In this document: positions 12,655-24,225 of the stretch, piece after piece
How the letters are laid out: each line of letters begins with the position of its first letter
Position numbering within the stretch: position 1 is the stretch's first letter
Source of the DNA: Malus domestica
Lineage: Eukaryota > Streptophyta > Magnoliopsida > Rosales > Rosaceae
NCBI RefSeq assembly: GCF_042453785.1
Contig: NC_091673.1
Span: 5,792,501 to 5,856,500 of the forward strand
DNA length: 64,000 nt
Direction of reading: 5' to 3'
Notes under the pieces: generated by a model
The model's input: only the letters and a program-made list of their open reading frames with translations
Told to the model about the DNA's origin: nothing
The model's database searches: none
Program-made: the position numbers and the translations under genes

Positions 12655-13205
12655 GAAAGAGTTGATATTTCATCATAAAATTAATTCGTAATATGGAAAG
12701 TAACTCAACTTACTTATAAGTCCATGCAAGGTCCCTCCTCTGATTAATATGTGATTCATTCTCAACACGGTCTTTTACGTGTGACGAATTTTTCAAGTTT
12801 AACACATGAACAACACAATGGGTGACGTGGAGGTCGTGTGGCCGTTTGGCTTCACACACAGGACATCTTGCTCTAATACCATGAAGAAAGTTGAGGTTTC
12901 ACCATAAAATCAATTGGCAATATAGGACTAGCCCAACTTACTTAGTACTGGTTTGGTACTAAGGTGTTTTTATACAAAATGGGTATAAAAAAAAGCTGAG
13001 CTCAAAAAAGTGTTTGGTAAACACTTAAAAACAGCTTATCTTTCACAGTTTTGGGGGAAAAAATGCTGAAAACGTGAAACAGCAAAAATGAGCTTATTCT
13101 CACATCACGGCAGAAACATTTTTTTTTCAAAGCATAGCAATACCAAATCAACCCTTATAAGCCTATGAAAAGTCCCTCCTCCAATCAATGTAGGATTCAT
13201 TTTCA
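12655..13205. repeat. Dispersed repeat, second copy, split by a MITE
   Basis: This is the same family as 5385-5640. The phrase caccataaaatcaattggcaata... cccaacttac is interrupted at 12945 by a 210-bp MITE and resumes at 13155 with TTATAAGcctatgaaaagtccc. The MITE is therefore younger than the repeat. Confidence 0.55.
12945..13154. mobile_element. PIF/Harbinger-type (Tourist-like) MITE, 210 bp
   Basis: The element is flanked by the 3-bp duplication TTA (12942-12944 and 13155-13157). The termini are imperfect inverted repeats: GTACTGGTTTGGTACTAAGG against the inverted right end GGGTTGATTTGGTATTGCT. The interior has the same AGCTTATTCTCACA and TTTTTTTCAAAGCA words as the copy at 50162-50537. 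It is non-coding. Confidence 0.75.
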
Positions 13206-14484
13206 ATAGTTAAAATGCTATTAGCACTATTTGGTAGGATGATAAGAGCAGTTATTGCGCGGGTGACTCGCTCACCCCCATTTTTTGTTCATTCAATTTG
13301 TTCATGGGTTCTTCTTGGTCGTGGTGGTGGATTTGCGATGGCAAAGCAGCTGGTGTGGTGGAGGCAGCAGTCTTTCAGATATCAGGATTTTTGTAATTTG
13401 CTCTGTTTGGACCTGTCTGTTGTATTTTCTTTTCAAAATATGCTTGTATTTAGATTGCCTTTTGAATTTTCCATATCTTGCACTAGCTATTTTAATTAAC
13501 GAAAGTTATCTAGTTTGAAAAAAAAAAAGAACTTGGGAATTTTGTGGCAAAAGCACTGTACGGAACACTGTTCATTGACGATCACGTAGGGAAGCATGTG
13601 AATGCTATTTAAGGACCATGGGAAAGGTCTTTTTCTTCCTGGGTGCCCTTCAGTTCAAAGGTCAACATTGAGGGCTAGTCATGCACTTGCATGTTGTTGG
13701 TGGCACGCTTGCTTGACCGATGGTCAACATGCTCAATTTCGCCTTGTCGATCCGCCCAAGTCCCCTTGATATACAAAAATGGAAGCATAGCAACCTGTTT
13801 CTGGCGATCGATCGTTAAGGGACCTTATAGCATGGACGTATGAGCAAAAAGATCACCAAATCAACATCGATTGTTCAACGATCAACCCTAGTCGACTAGC
13901 AACCTACCGATCACCATGAAGTGAAGAGCTACTCCATGGATTGATGTACGGTTGCCCTCCACGTAAGAAATATAACGCTTATTCTTTCCCTAATTGCATC
14001 CCAATGACGTTCAAAGACACACATCGACACCACAACATTTCACTATTTGCCTTAACAATGTAATCTCATCTTACTTAGCCAAACACTTTTAAAATTTTCT
14101 AATTATATTTGACTAACTCAAGCTTCGGAGTGTATTTAGTATATCAGCTTTCATGACGTTATAAGTGGTAACGAAATTTACAATAAAATCTTAGAATAAG
14201 ATGCTTTTATCTACATAATCCAAACTTGAGTGCTTGTTTGTCATATGTTCTCCTAGGACTCTTGAAGAACACATTATTAAAAGCATATGATATAATAATC
14301 AATCATCCTATATTCTCTACTCCTTTAATGGTCTAATCTAGTAGTGTAGCATCTAATGTTCTCCTATACTAATCAATCATCCTATATTCTCTTCTCCTTT
14401 AATGGTCCAATCTAGTAGTGTAGCATCTAATTGTTCTCAACTAGACCGTGTAAGTGCAGCATCATTGCACTCCACTTAGTGGAT
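13206..14484. other. Gene-free DNA
   Basis: Overlapping frames at 13215-13518 lack any recognised motif and are probably chance. The stretch 13600-13960 is less AT-rich than its surroundings and may be an old retroelement fragment, but no family can be named. At about 14300-14430 a 67-bp phrase (caatcatcctatattctc... gtagtgtagcatctaatgttctc) is directly repeated. Confidence 0.4.
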
Positions 14485-14716
14485 CTGGGGGTTATTTAGA
14501 ACTACTTTTAAAATAGTTGAAATCGTTTTTTGTAAAAAATTTTTTTGAACTAATCTTTAATAGCAATGCAAGTGAATTATAGAAAAACACTTGAAGTGTT
14601 TTCTACAAAAAGCACATAACTGGTGTTTCTTGCAGACTTTAAAATGCTTTTAGAACCCATAAACATTTTCTTTAAAAACTATTTCAATCATTTTAAAGAC
14701 ATTTTCAAACGAGCCC
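14485..14716. mobile_element. MITE of the GGGCTCGTTTG family
   Basis: The right end (tttcaaacgagccc) is the inverse of the GGCTCGTTGGAGAAGTG left end of the MITE interrupted by the LTR element at 39640. Internal words such as gcacataactgg... tttcttgcag... gcttttagaaccc are also shared with that copy. The left end is degenerate. It is non-coding. Confidence 0.5.
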
Positions 14717-14977
14717 TTAAACTTATATTTATTTACTAGTTTAACTTATTTAATTTCTTAGTGGATATAACTTTAACTCCGAAACGATAATAAATCTTAA
14801 TAGCAACGAGGACCGGAGGATGAGATTATTTTTTTTCTTCCAAAGGTGGCCATATATATCAAGCCAATAATTATTAAAGATGCAGCAATATTGTTAATTA
14901 AGCACTAAGCTTTTATTTTGATGTGTTCGAATCAGATCAGTATTATCATTTTTACAACTTTAATTCTAAAATCATAA

Positions 14978-15595
14978 GGGTTCTTTAGATATAGGTCTAT
15001 ACAACTCGTAATTTTTAGATTAAAACCCACCTATCTTTAAACATCCAATATAAACCCAAAATTCAAATATGTTGCCACATTAGAAATTAAATGACCTAAT
15101 ACTTCATATAATTTACAACATATGCCACAACCCTTCTAACGTTTTCTCACACACAACCCTCCAATTTTGGCTTCAATCATGCCCACATAATATGGGCATT
15201 AAATTCTAATTACTCCTCTTGACGTTTTTTAGCCACTTATAATTATATGTATTTGAAATAAAGTAATATTTTTATATTTTGTAGGTACACCATTACATAT
15301 ATCTATTCGTCACATTATTATTATACTGTGTAACATAATTTACCTATATTTATATGTAATATATAGGTAAATTAATGTTGTAGGTAAATTAATTTGCATG
15401 TATTAGTACATATGTTAGGCTTGGATAAAAAAAAGTACACATGTTAGACACATTTTATTGTTACCATATGTATGTCTGTGTAAAGTAATTTACCTATATC
15501 TATATGTAAAATATAGGTAATTAACTTTGAATAAAATAACATTTCTATATGTTGTAGATAAATTATTTTACATGTATTAATATATATAAGGCACA

Positions 15596-15636
<41 letters not shown>

Positions 15637-16102
15637 GTGCGTGTAAAATAATTTGCCTATATTTATATGTAAAATATTATTATTATATATGTGTGTAAAA
15701 TAATTTACCTATATAAATATGTAAATTAAATAACTTTGAGGCAAATAACATTTATTTATGTTGTACGTAAATTATTCTCCATATGTTAGCACAACTATTA
15801 GGCACATTTACAGATTCCCCACATATTTGTTAAATTACATCATATATATTATGAATAGTAATGCTTATTTCTCTTTTCAATAATCATTAATCCACCTTTT
15901 AATCCGTATACAATTAATTATATAGGTCAAAAATGTAATTAAGGGTATATTAGGCATTAAAAAATGTACAATGGTGAAGTCAAACATAGTTAATGAATTT
16001 GCTTGTGTGGAGCCTAGTCAATGGGTTTTAATCAAGTAAAAAAATTATGTCGGGTTTTATGTAATGAAAATTAAGTTTTAGGGGCTAAAGCCATATTTTC
16101 AG
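14978..16102 (+). mobile_element. Mutator-like non-autonomous element, copy B, 1125 bp
   Basis: It begins GGGTTCTTTAGATATAGG and ends GGGGCTAAAGCCATATTTTCAG, matching the ends of copy C. A perfect 9-bp duplication AAATCATAA flanks it (14969-14977 and 16103-16111). The interior holds the same AATTTACCTATATT/AATATAGGTAAATT words and a (TTA)n tract near 15600-15632. No transposase frame is present. The 9-bp target duplication points to the Mutator superfamily. Confidence 0.8.
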
Positions 16103-16111
16103 AAATCATAA

Positions 16112-18087
16112 TTGGTCAACAATGGTTGATCGACTCAAGAAGTTTTTAAATCTGTAAATATCAACACGCATGACCAGTGGCAGTTAGTTTAGCAGCATTC
16201 AGATTTTACTTACTGAAAGAGGTCTCAATGTTCGACCACCTTTCCTTTTTTCCTTCTTTATGTCACACTCTCAAGAATAATTGGATAAATATGGATATAA
16301 ACATATATATGTTCTCTTGAGACTTATCAGAAACAGTCTTGCTGCATGCATCTTTTGTTGATGTTTACACTTTTATCCTTATTTTCTTTCAAACTTTATG
16401 ATTTATGAGTGCAAATGGTTCCTTTCCTTGGTATAAATCTGCATGTCAGAAAGAACAGTTGAGATCAAATTGAATTATTTGATTAGGCAGAAAGATACCA
16501 TCCATGGTGTTGAGAAACTAGAAATTGACACAACCATTTTGTGGTGGCCAGCTTGTCACCCTTTTGATTCTTTTGCTTAAATCACATCAACACCTGGGGC
16601 TGCCCTAGTTTTTGGAGACATATTATGAACATAACAGGCTGATTCCTTCCCTTAACAGGAACAACCTCCTCATCCGTTCTTCCTAAAAATCTTGGTGACT
16701 TTTTCTTCTTTCTTTGTATACATGCCTTTTTTGAAGTAAATAAAGCAGGAAAATTTGATTAGTGTAGTCTGATGATCTCGAGGAATGATTTTAACTTATA
16801 CTGATTCACTTGTCTTTTTTAAGAGTGATATGACAAAACACATAATTAGATTGTTTATATGTAATTTTTCTCATTTTAAGGAAAACAACGTCCATTTGGT
16901 TTGTTTTTACAAAATGGGTTTGTCTACCCTGCTAAGCTTATTCTACAGAGGTATGTACATGGTAGTGTAAGCTCAAAGCCCAATATACAACTGGGATTTC
17001 TTAGTTCTTTTACTTCATGAATGTGACGAAGATTATTACAGTTTATATTTCGGCTCGTGGGAGATTAGATCTAACATATAATTGAAAATATGTAGTGTGA
17101 CGAGAGGTGTGGCTAGAGAGAAATTCTAAAATATAATTGAAAATATGTGTGACTCGTGAGATATTCTATCATTCTAACATATAATAGAAAATATGTGACG
17201 GTGTGACGGCCAAGAATATGTATAGGAAGAGCGAGGTGGCCAAGAATCTCCCCCAACTTACCAGGGCTCATGACCGAGCTGTTAGAGATATGACGTATCC
17301 AAAGAGGTTTGCGCAGGAGAGGTTGTCGGCATGACCAACGCGGCAAATGCTGGAGGCCCCCATTGAGTGTGTAGTGTCCCAGTCCCTTATTTTTCTGTCT
17401 AATTTGCCCTAAATAATGGTGGAATGGAACTAAAATCCAGGACTCCTTGTTCCTTTTTAAAAGGGTGGTGATATCCACTTTATCTTTTTTTTACCTTCAT
17501 CCTCTTATGATCATCAAATCAAATGAACCGGAGAAGACTCAAGAACAAAAATTAATAAGAAATTTATGAAAAATAAAAAAATATGTGTAAATAGAACCGT
17601 CCTCTTAAAATTTCAAAGTTGTTTATAGTTTATGAAAGTTTCTGTAAGGTCCTTCTTGTTGATGGTGGTAGGAGCCATGTGGCATTGCCATGTCCATATG
17701 GGTAAGTCCTGAATTTTTGAGTTTTTGTTTTGTTCAATTAAGTATTTAAAAGCTGATGAAATAAATGAAGTCCTTAAAAGGGAATTTCTTTTTATGTTTT
17801 CTTACAAGAAGATACATAACTATTTTTACACTGTCTTGACTAACTGATCTATGTCGCTATAAACCCTAAGGCCAAATACAAGCCCATGTTACTTCTTTAC
17901 GTCCACACAGTTCAGTCAGAGTCTGGATGAGACTGCCAGAAGGCGTAGGACAAAGATTTTCATATATATGATATGTTGTGTCCTTCCTTAGAGTAAACAG
18001 AAGAAAAGGAGGGAAAACAAGATTCATGTTCTAGTTTGGTACAGACAATGAGATCATGCCGGAGCATCTGAGACAGTTTCAATATCA
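16112..18087. other. Intergenic DNA with an unassigned repeat-like segment
   Basis: No gene can be supported. At 17040-17480 there are three diverged copies of a short phrase around acatattttcaattatatgtta. The minus strand carries a 121-codon frame (17113-17478) of no known family, probably an old transposon fragment. The 3' flank of the NAT gene begins at 18087. Confidence 0.4.
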
Positions 18088-21000
18088 TCACACTGAGGGG
18101 AAAAACTTGTTGAGGTTGAAAGGCAGGGAGTAGAATTCCTCGCTTCTTGTATCTGTCTTGAAAGATCGGAATCTATCCCACCAATGCATGCCGCGATCTT
18201 TCCTTGTAGCGCTGTCCTTGCGGTGTAGCGTGATGTCCAAGAATACTGCCAAGAAACCGGCCACAAATGGTTCGGACGAGAAAGGAACGTTGATCATATC
18301 ATTGAACTGCAAAAAAACATGGGGAAAAATGAATCACTAGTCACTTGCATGAGGCATGGGACTCGAACAAGAAAAGATAGTAATTTTAAGGAGTTTAGAG
18401 GAAGACAGGAATGGTTTTGTTCCGTACCCATCTTGCTCCGGTGTGCACGGGGCCGTAGCCTCTAATGAGGGTGTATTCGTTGAAATATTGTGGAATCGAC
18501 AAGCCCATGTAAATAGAGAAGCCTAAGATAAATTTCGTCCGAAAACTGTTGAGGTTGCAAAATTGAAGCAAGGTAAGACCTGCAGAACCTGCTCATGCAA
18601 AATTATGGAGAAATACATTAAGTGACCATCCCACCAAGGTCTACTATCAGAAGCGGATTCATCAGTTGGCAACGCATACCGACATAAGCGAAGAAAAAGC
18701 AATACAATGCTGCAATGATGGGTGCTGGAATTGAGGCAAAGACAGCTCCAAATTTTCCTGAAAACCAACGATTGTTTAGCACATATATAAGCAGAAATAT
18801 AATGCAGGAATTGTAAGTCACTTACCAAGTATGGAAAAGAAGATCATGAAACAGGCTGAAATTTGAACCACCCTTCGGCTACCAACCCGTGTCAATGCTA
18901 ACAAACCAGCATTTTCACTGGAGACAAGTTCAACAACAGTTTTCATGCCAATTGGGAAGATAGTCAGGTAAACTACTGCTAAAAGTTATTTCTAGATATG
19001 TACGGGTGCAAAAGAAGCTTACACAGATACTGAAGCTCCATTCCCAGTGCCGAATATACCACAGAAAAGAATTCCGACTCCCTAAACTCAAAATAACGTT
19101 ATAAAGAATAAATATGTTTGCTAAGTTTATAAAGAATAATCTTGGAGTTCTAAGTATGAAACATGAAATCATATGTGATTACCTGCCAACCAACACCGCG
19201 GCTTAAAACAGAAGGTGGCAGCGGAGTTGCACTTGCATACCTTGACACAGCAATAAAGGCACCGGTGGACTGTTCAACCATAAAATTTACATTACGATAA
19301 GCAAATCAAAAGGAATGATACATCAATTCGATCTTCCAAATATTAACATATCGACAATAACTACTGGGAAGTTATAAAAATCTTAGTAATGAGAACAAGA
19401 ATAGAGGTATGCAAACCTCTACAAGAGCAACAAATGAAACAGCCATCATTGCAAAAGCTTCTCCAGCATCGAATGTGGGAGCTCCCCATTGAAAGGGATA
19501 TGGAATCCTTATCCTGAGAAAGTGTTGAACAATCAGCATCGAAAATGCATAATGACGTAGTATAAAGCATTATAAGTTATGAGAACGAAGCACCACAAGG
19601 GAATTACCATGGAGCAGCACCTATGATACCAGCACGATCAGTTCGACAGGTTAATTGAGTTCTGGGTCCTGTGTTCTTATAGGCCCCACCCACAGTAAGC
19701 AGATGAGCATAAATCCACACAATGACCACCGAAAATAGAACAGCAAAGCGATCAAAGACATGCGTCTCACTGCGCAACAAATGAGGGATGTACTGGAAAA
19801 ATTCACTAGATTAATACACTTCCATATGAATATTTCAACTGAGGTGATCCACAGTTGATGTTGTTTACCAAGAAATAAGGAAAAAAAATATCAAATGATC
19901 GAAGCGTACCTGTGAAAATATCAGTAGCATGATCAGTTGCGGTAGCCCAATCTCCACACACTTCGCAAACTACACATCCAAATCCAAAGTTAATAACCTA
20001 GTAAAGTTAAAAAGAAGGGTGGGAAAGCAAATAAACGTTTTAACAGGTAATCTTGTAACCAACAAAGGAAAATGTAAACGCATACCACAGGAAAACCAAA
20101 CTCGTATAGCCCAAATCCTGACAAAGCGACCAAAGGAACAGCAGAAAGTGGACTTAGGAACCTGGACAAGTAGAAACAATTGATAATTAATCGACAACAC
20201 ATGTTTAATAGGCTTAGCGAATCATAAAACAAAAATGAAATTTAAATCGCAACCCATATCATGATGAATGTTTCACTAAATTGTAAAGTAACTTGGTGTT
20301 TGCAATGAAAACGCAAACATTGAAAGAGATGCAATCAACATAGGTGCTCACTAATGAACATATTAAAAACACCCCGAAGAAAATATTAGCCAGGCCAAAA
20401 TACCACAACGCAACTAAAAAGAATTTATTAACACTATTAATATGGCAGAGTCTCAACAAACCTCGCCACATTGCGCCAAAGACCGCTGAAGCCAACTACA
20501 ATCTGCAGAGTTGAGGCAACAATAAGTGCACCCTGGGTTCCACGCATTATCTTCTCAAATTTCTGGATATCCATCATAGAACATGTCAGACGCTGTTATG
20601 TTGTCATAAAGGACAATAGTAATTGAAAAGCACTAGTGAGATTCCAATGGAACAACCTCCTGGGGGTTCACAATGTCACTATACCGACCAGCCAAGATAA
20701 TCGAAATGGTTGTTGGCACATAGGTATAGGATGCTCCAATCACTGCAGGTAAACGAGTCCCAAAGAATGTTTGAAGCAGTGTGTTTAATCCAGCAACAAA
20801 GAGTATAGTCTGAATCATTTTTGCTTTCTCCCCCTATAAGGATGGTGAAATTAGTTAGACACCTAAGAGTCATGATCCGGGAACAGATCAGCGTATCAGA
20901 GCGAAGAATGATCGAGAATGGTTGATTGCTACTATCATTGTAAAAGCCTTACGCTTCCTCCTCCCATCTGAGGAACGAGAGAGGTGGGAATCAGAACCGT

Positions 21001-22163
21001 CGTGCCAAGCATCACCAAGTAATGTTGGAAACCAAGTAGGATGGCTTCAGCTGCATTGAGAAATAATTCCACAATCACACACAATAATCACATCGGTATA
21101 CAAATGCTGGTTATAGTATAAATAAATAAATAAGTAAAAACCGATGAAGGTGAAAGAACTTTCATTTTCTCCAAAAGTGTCCCAACAAATAGAACATAAG
21201 CATACATACAAAAGCAGAAACCTAACAGAGATTCATATAACTCAACGAGGGAATACTAACGCGAAAATGATCATCACCATTAGCGCCACATAACAAAGTA
21301 TCTGTTGGAACTTGTGAGTGGGACTCAGTCCCACATCGCCCAAACAGATTGTTAAAGTCCTCTTTATAAGTGGTTTAACTCACTTATAGTTTAAAATGAA
21401 TTAAGTTAAAGCTATGGACATTGAGTTTTATAAATGGAGGTTCGGATTGACAAAAACACAAGTTTAATTTTTTTCGTTTTTAATTTTTGGATTCAGTTTT
21501 TCCAAAAGGATAAAACTAAGTGAATAGTTACGTCCGTTTTGTAATTGATAAGGACAAACGGTTGCGTTTGTTCAAGTTAAGCCATTATATATATGGCAGT
21601 CCGCTTAGAAACGAAATACACATCAATTCAATCGCTCCTTTTTGTTCCTTACAGAGAACAACACTACCAATTCGTCAAGAATCCAAGTTCGTGTGTAAGA
21701 ACTTGGATTAGATAGTTGTATCCTGCAAGATAGACGTCATTTGAACTACTGCACTGGTGTAGGGACGTATTTCTGTCTTAGGAGATTGCTCTGCAAGCCT
21801 CTATCTTTCGAAAACAAGTCAGTGTGTTTTTTGTGATTTGTTATTCAAATTCATTAAATTGTTCATATTGTAAGATATATCGTATATTTGTGAAATTTCT
21901 ATTCAAGCTAAACTGTGTAATTGTTATATATTATACACTTGACATTTGATTGTTCTAACAGTATCAACGAAATAAAACGACTCCAAATTGGCAGAGCAAA
22001 TACTTATAAAGAGAAAATGTCAACAATGTGGAAAGAGAATTATGCACTCACGCCAAGGAGGAGGACTGGTAATGCAGTAGTAAACGTTAGGCAGCTGATC
22101 TTTGACCAGATGAGGCTGTAGCTCCTCCTGTTTCGGTGGCGGTGCATGTCCACCTCCTGCCAT
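18088..22163 (-). CDS. Nucleobase-ascorbate transporter (NAT6/7/8-like)
   Basis: Fourteen exons are proposed: 22163-22052, 21050-20953, 20833-20657, 20562-20462, 20161-20086, 19969-19910, 19792-19608, 19513-19417, 19269-19183, 19081-19023, 18917-18826, 18757-18680, 18588-18428 and 18306-18088. All junctions stay in frame and give 533 residues, the usual NAT length. Visible family marks are the SPPPWPEAILLGFQHYLVML entry to membrane helix 1, the TFFGTRLPAVIGASY block and the NAT signature ENAGLLALTR. A PIPAPIIAALYCFFFAYVG helix and a C terminus ending KFFPSV also fit. NAT proteins are multi-pass membrane carriers of nucleobases such as xanthine and uric acid; plant substrates are mostly untested. 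Gene order beside PRIN2 and PADRE suggests the NAT7/NAT8 lineage. Intron 1 (1001 bp) carries a solo LTR. Confidence 0.93.
21303..21960. mobile_element. Solo LTR, 658 bp, in NAT intron 1
   Basis: It starts TGTTGGAACTTGTGAG and ends TGTTCTAACA, so it has TG...CA ends with short inverted termini. A perfect 5-bp duplication GTATC flanks it (21298-21302 and 21961-21965). No internal retroelement sequence is present, which fits recombination between two LTRs. Orientation is uncertain, although a TATA-like tatatatatggc at 21588-21598 would suit the plus strand. The short TGTTGGAAC ends resemble Copia LTRs (inference). Confidence 0.88.
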
Positions 22164-23436
22164 TTTTCTCTCCTGTTTCCTTCTCCTCTCTACAAGACAT
22201 CCAGAAAGTTCAGTTAATTATCGGTTTATCACTCAGCATGCCAACCAAAATTCCAGAAAAAAATAAAAATAAAAAACCAAATTCTCAAAGCACCAAAAAC
22301 CAACTTGAATCCCACTGAAATAAACACTTACCAAGACTGAAAATTTACAAAAAAAATAAAAAAGGAAAACAATGATTATTACTACAAGAGGAAGAAAAAA
22401 GAAAAAGATTATTACTTTTTGAAGAACTAAATCGAAAATTCAGAAGGCAAGTTCTTGTATTGAGAAGAACTCCAAAACTGTGGTCTCAGAAATTCTGCTG
22501 CTCAAGCTAAAGGAGGAAGAGAGACACTGATGAAAGGTGGCATGAGAGAGAGAGATTTACAACCCAAAAGAGTCCCACTTGGACTCCAAGAAAACATTAA
22601 AGTGGTGTGAAGAAGTGGAGAAAAGCAAAAGCAGGAGAGAAATTGAGAGCCTTCCCCCTTCAAAAAATAAAAACACTTCTCTGTCCCAAAACGAATCTCT
22701 TCAATTGCATAATCTCTAACTTTTGTAACGTCGGTCGTCTTTCTTTTTCCTCAAATACGTAAGAATGAAGCTTTGTGTAAAAGCAGCTTCTCCACCGTCA
22801 CCTTTACTGTTCTTTACTGCCATTAAAGCTCTTTGGGAAGTAAAAGAAATTCCCTTTTTTTTTCTTTTTCTTTTCTAATTTCGTTGGTAAAAGAAGTTTC
22901 TTTTTTTTGCAGAGTATGCAGATTACAATATTGAAATTTGCAGAGAAGAGAAGCGAGGTCAAATTTTTTATTTTCCATACCTTAGTTTTTTGCAGGAGCT
23001 TCTCAGAGTGATGAATGATCAGGAACTTTCAGTCCCTTTGTTTTTCAAGTATTTGTCAAACTGTATAGACAGATCGAAGTCTCCTTCGATTTGTCTCTAA
23101 GTGTACTTTTGATTCAGGGCTTTTGCATACATGACACTTGGACAGTCAAGTTCTGAGCTGTCCGTAGAGAGACAGTGCCACCATGTTTTTCTCTCACGTA
23201 TAAACTCCAACGCAAAATTTGCTTTCACAAAATCTTTTATCGTAGCGTGTACAAGAATCTACATGTCATTCGATTATTTGAACACCAAAATGGTTAATCC
23301 AAACCAATTACGAGAAGTTAGAAAACACGAAAACACGAAAATGCATAATACTTATGAAATATTATCACTTGATATCTCGATCGAATGCAAGTTTGATGAT
23401 CTTTTCTGATGATAAAAAATACAAATTTGTAAATAA
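22164..23436. promoter_or_regulatory. NAT gene 5' leader and upstream region
   Basis: The first 500 bp are purine-rich on the plus strand, so CT-rich in the NAT mRNA sense, as in many plant leaders, and include a short GA run near 22548. No clear TATA box was assigned. The rest, to 23436, shows nothing recognisable. Confidence 0.35.
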
Positions 23437-23981
23437 AACTACTTTTGTACATGAGTTAGTACATATTAAGTTCACATTGGATCCAAGTTCTAATTAGACT
23501 TAGGTTCACCTGATGAACAGTTTAGACTTTTGCATTCCTGATTCCATCTCGTTGTATTTATCTCTCATCACGTGATGAGTAAGAAATTAAAACCACAAGA
23601 CAGATTCTTCCTCCATAGTCCTTATGATATGAGAAACTATGTTTAACGTATCAACTTTGGGACCAAGTGGGCCACGGATTGTTGATGGTTTTGGTTGAAG
23701 GATGACCAAGTTTTTAAGAACAAGATGCCAAAGAAAATGCTCCATTAGCGACCCTAATAAGCCTATAGGATGTCGTGGTTATCCCTAACTTTTGTTCGCG
23801 GAGTTTGCATGGGAATATATCCAGAATTCCAAACCATTGAACAGTTCCACTTAGATATAATTAAATTATTTCATGATGTGAAGCTTCCCATAATTTCCAC
23901 TGGATAAAAAGATTGAAATTGTCTTTTATTAAGTTTAGATCTAGCTCGTGTCAATTCATGAATTGATGAGGAGTAGTAGCA
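23437..23981. repeat. Dispersed duplication, single-unit copy
   Basis: The segment from aaactacttttgtacatgag to gaattgatgaggagtagtagca is nearly identical to the right part of the repeat block at 30134-31560, with short indels. It holds one copy of the 16-bp perfect palindrome CTCATCACGTGATGAG (23564-23579), centred on a CACGTG G-box. No coding potential or terminal structure was found. Confidence 0.8.
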
Positions 23982-24225
23982 CTCCAAAAAGCTGTTTTTC
24001 TGTTTCTGCACACTCGTTTATTTGATACACGAATACAATGAAATAAAATATGAATAATCTTATTCACAAAATGAGTCACCAAAGTACAAAATTACACAAA
24101 AAGCACAATTACACATAAACAAAACAGATTGTTCAACTGTTTTAGTTTCAGGTACATCCTCACAAAATCTGTAGTTATCTAATCTCTCAACCAAAACCGA
24201 GAACGCCAAGTGGAATGCAGAAACA

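Noticed and set aside
13215-13518. Two overlapping plus-strand frames rich in hydrophobic residues
   Set aside because: Both read the same bases in different frames, no family resemblance, adjacent to a dispersed repeat.
17113-17478. 121-codon minus-strand frame
   Set aside because: No motif; contains repeated short phrases. Kept only as an unassigned repeat-like segment.
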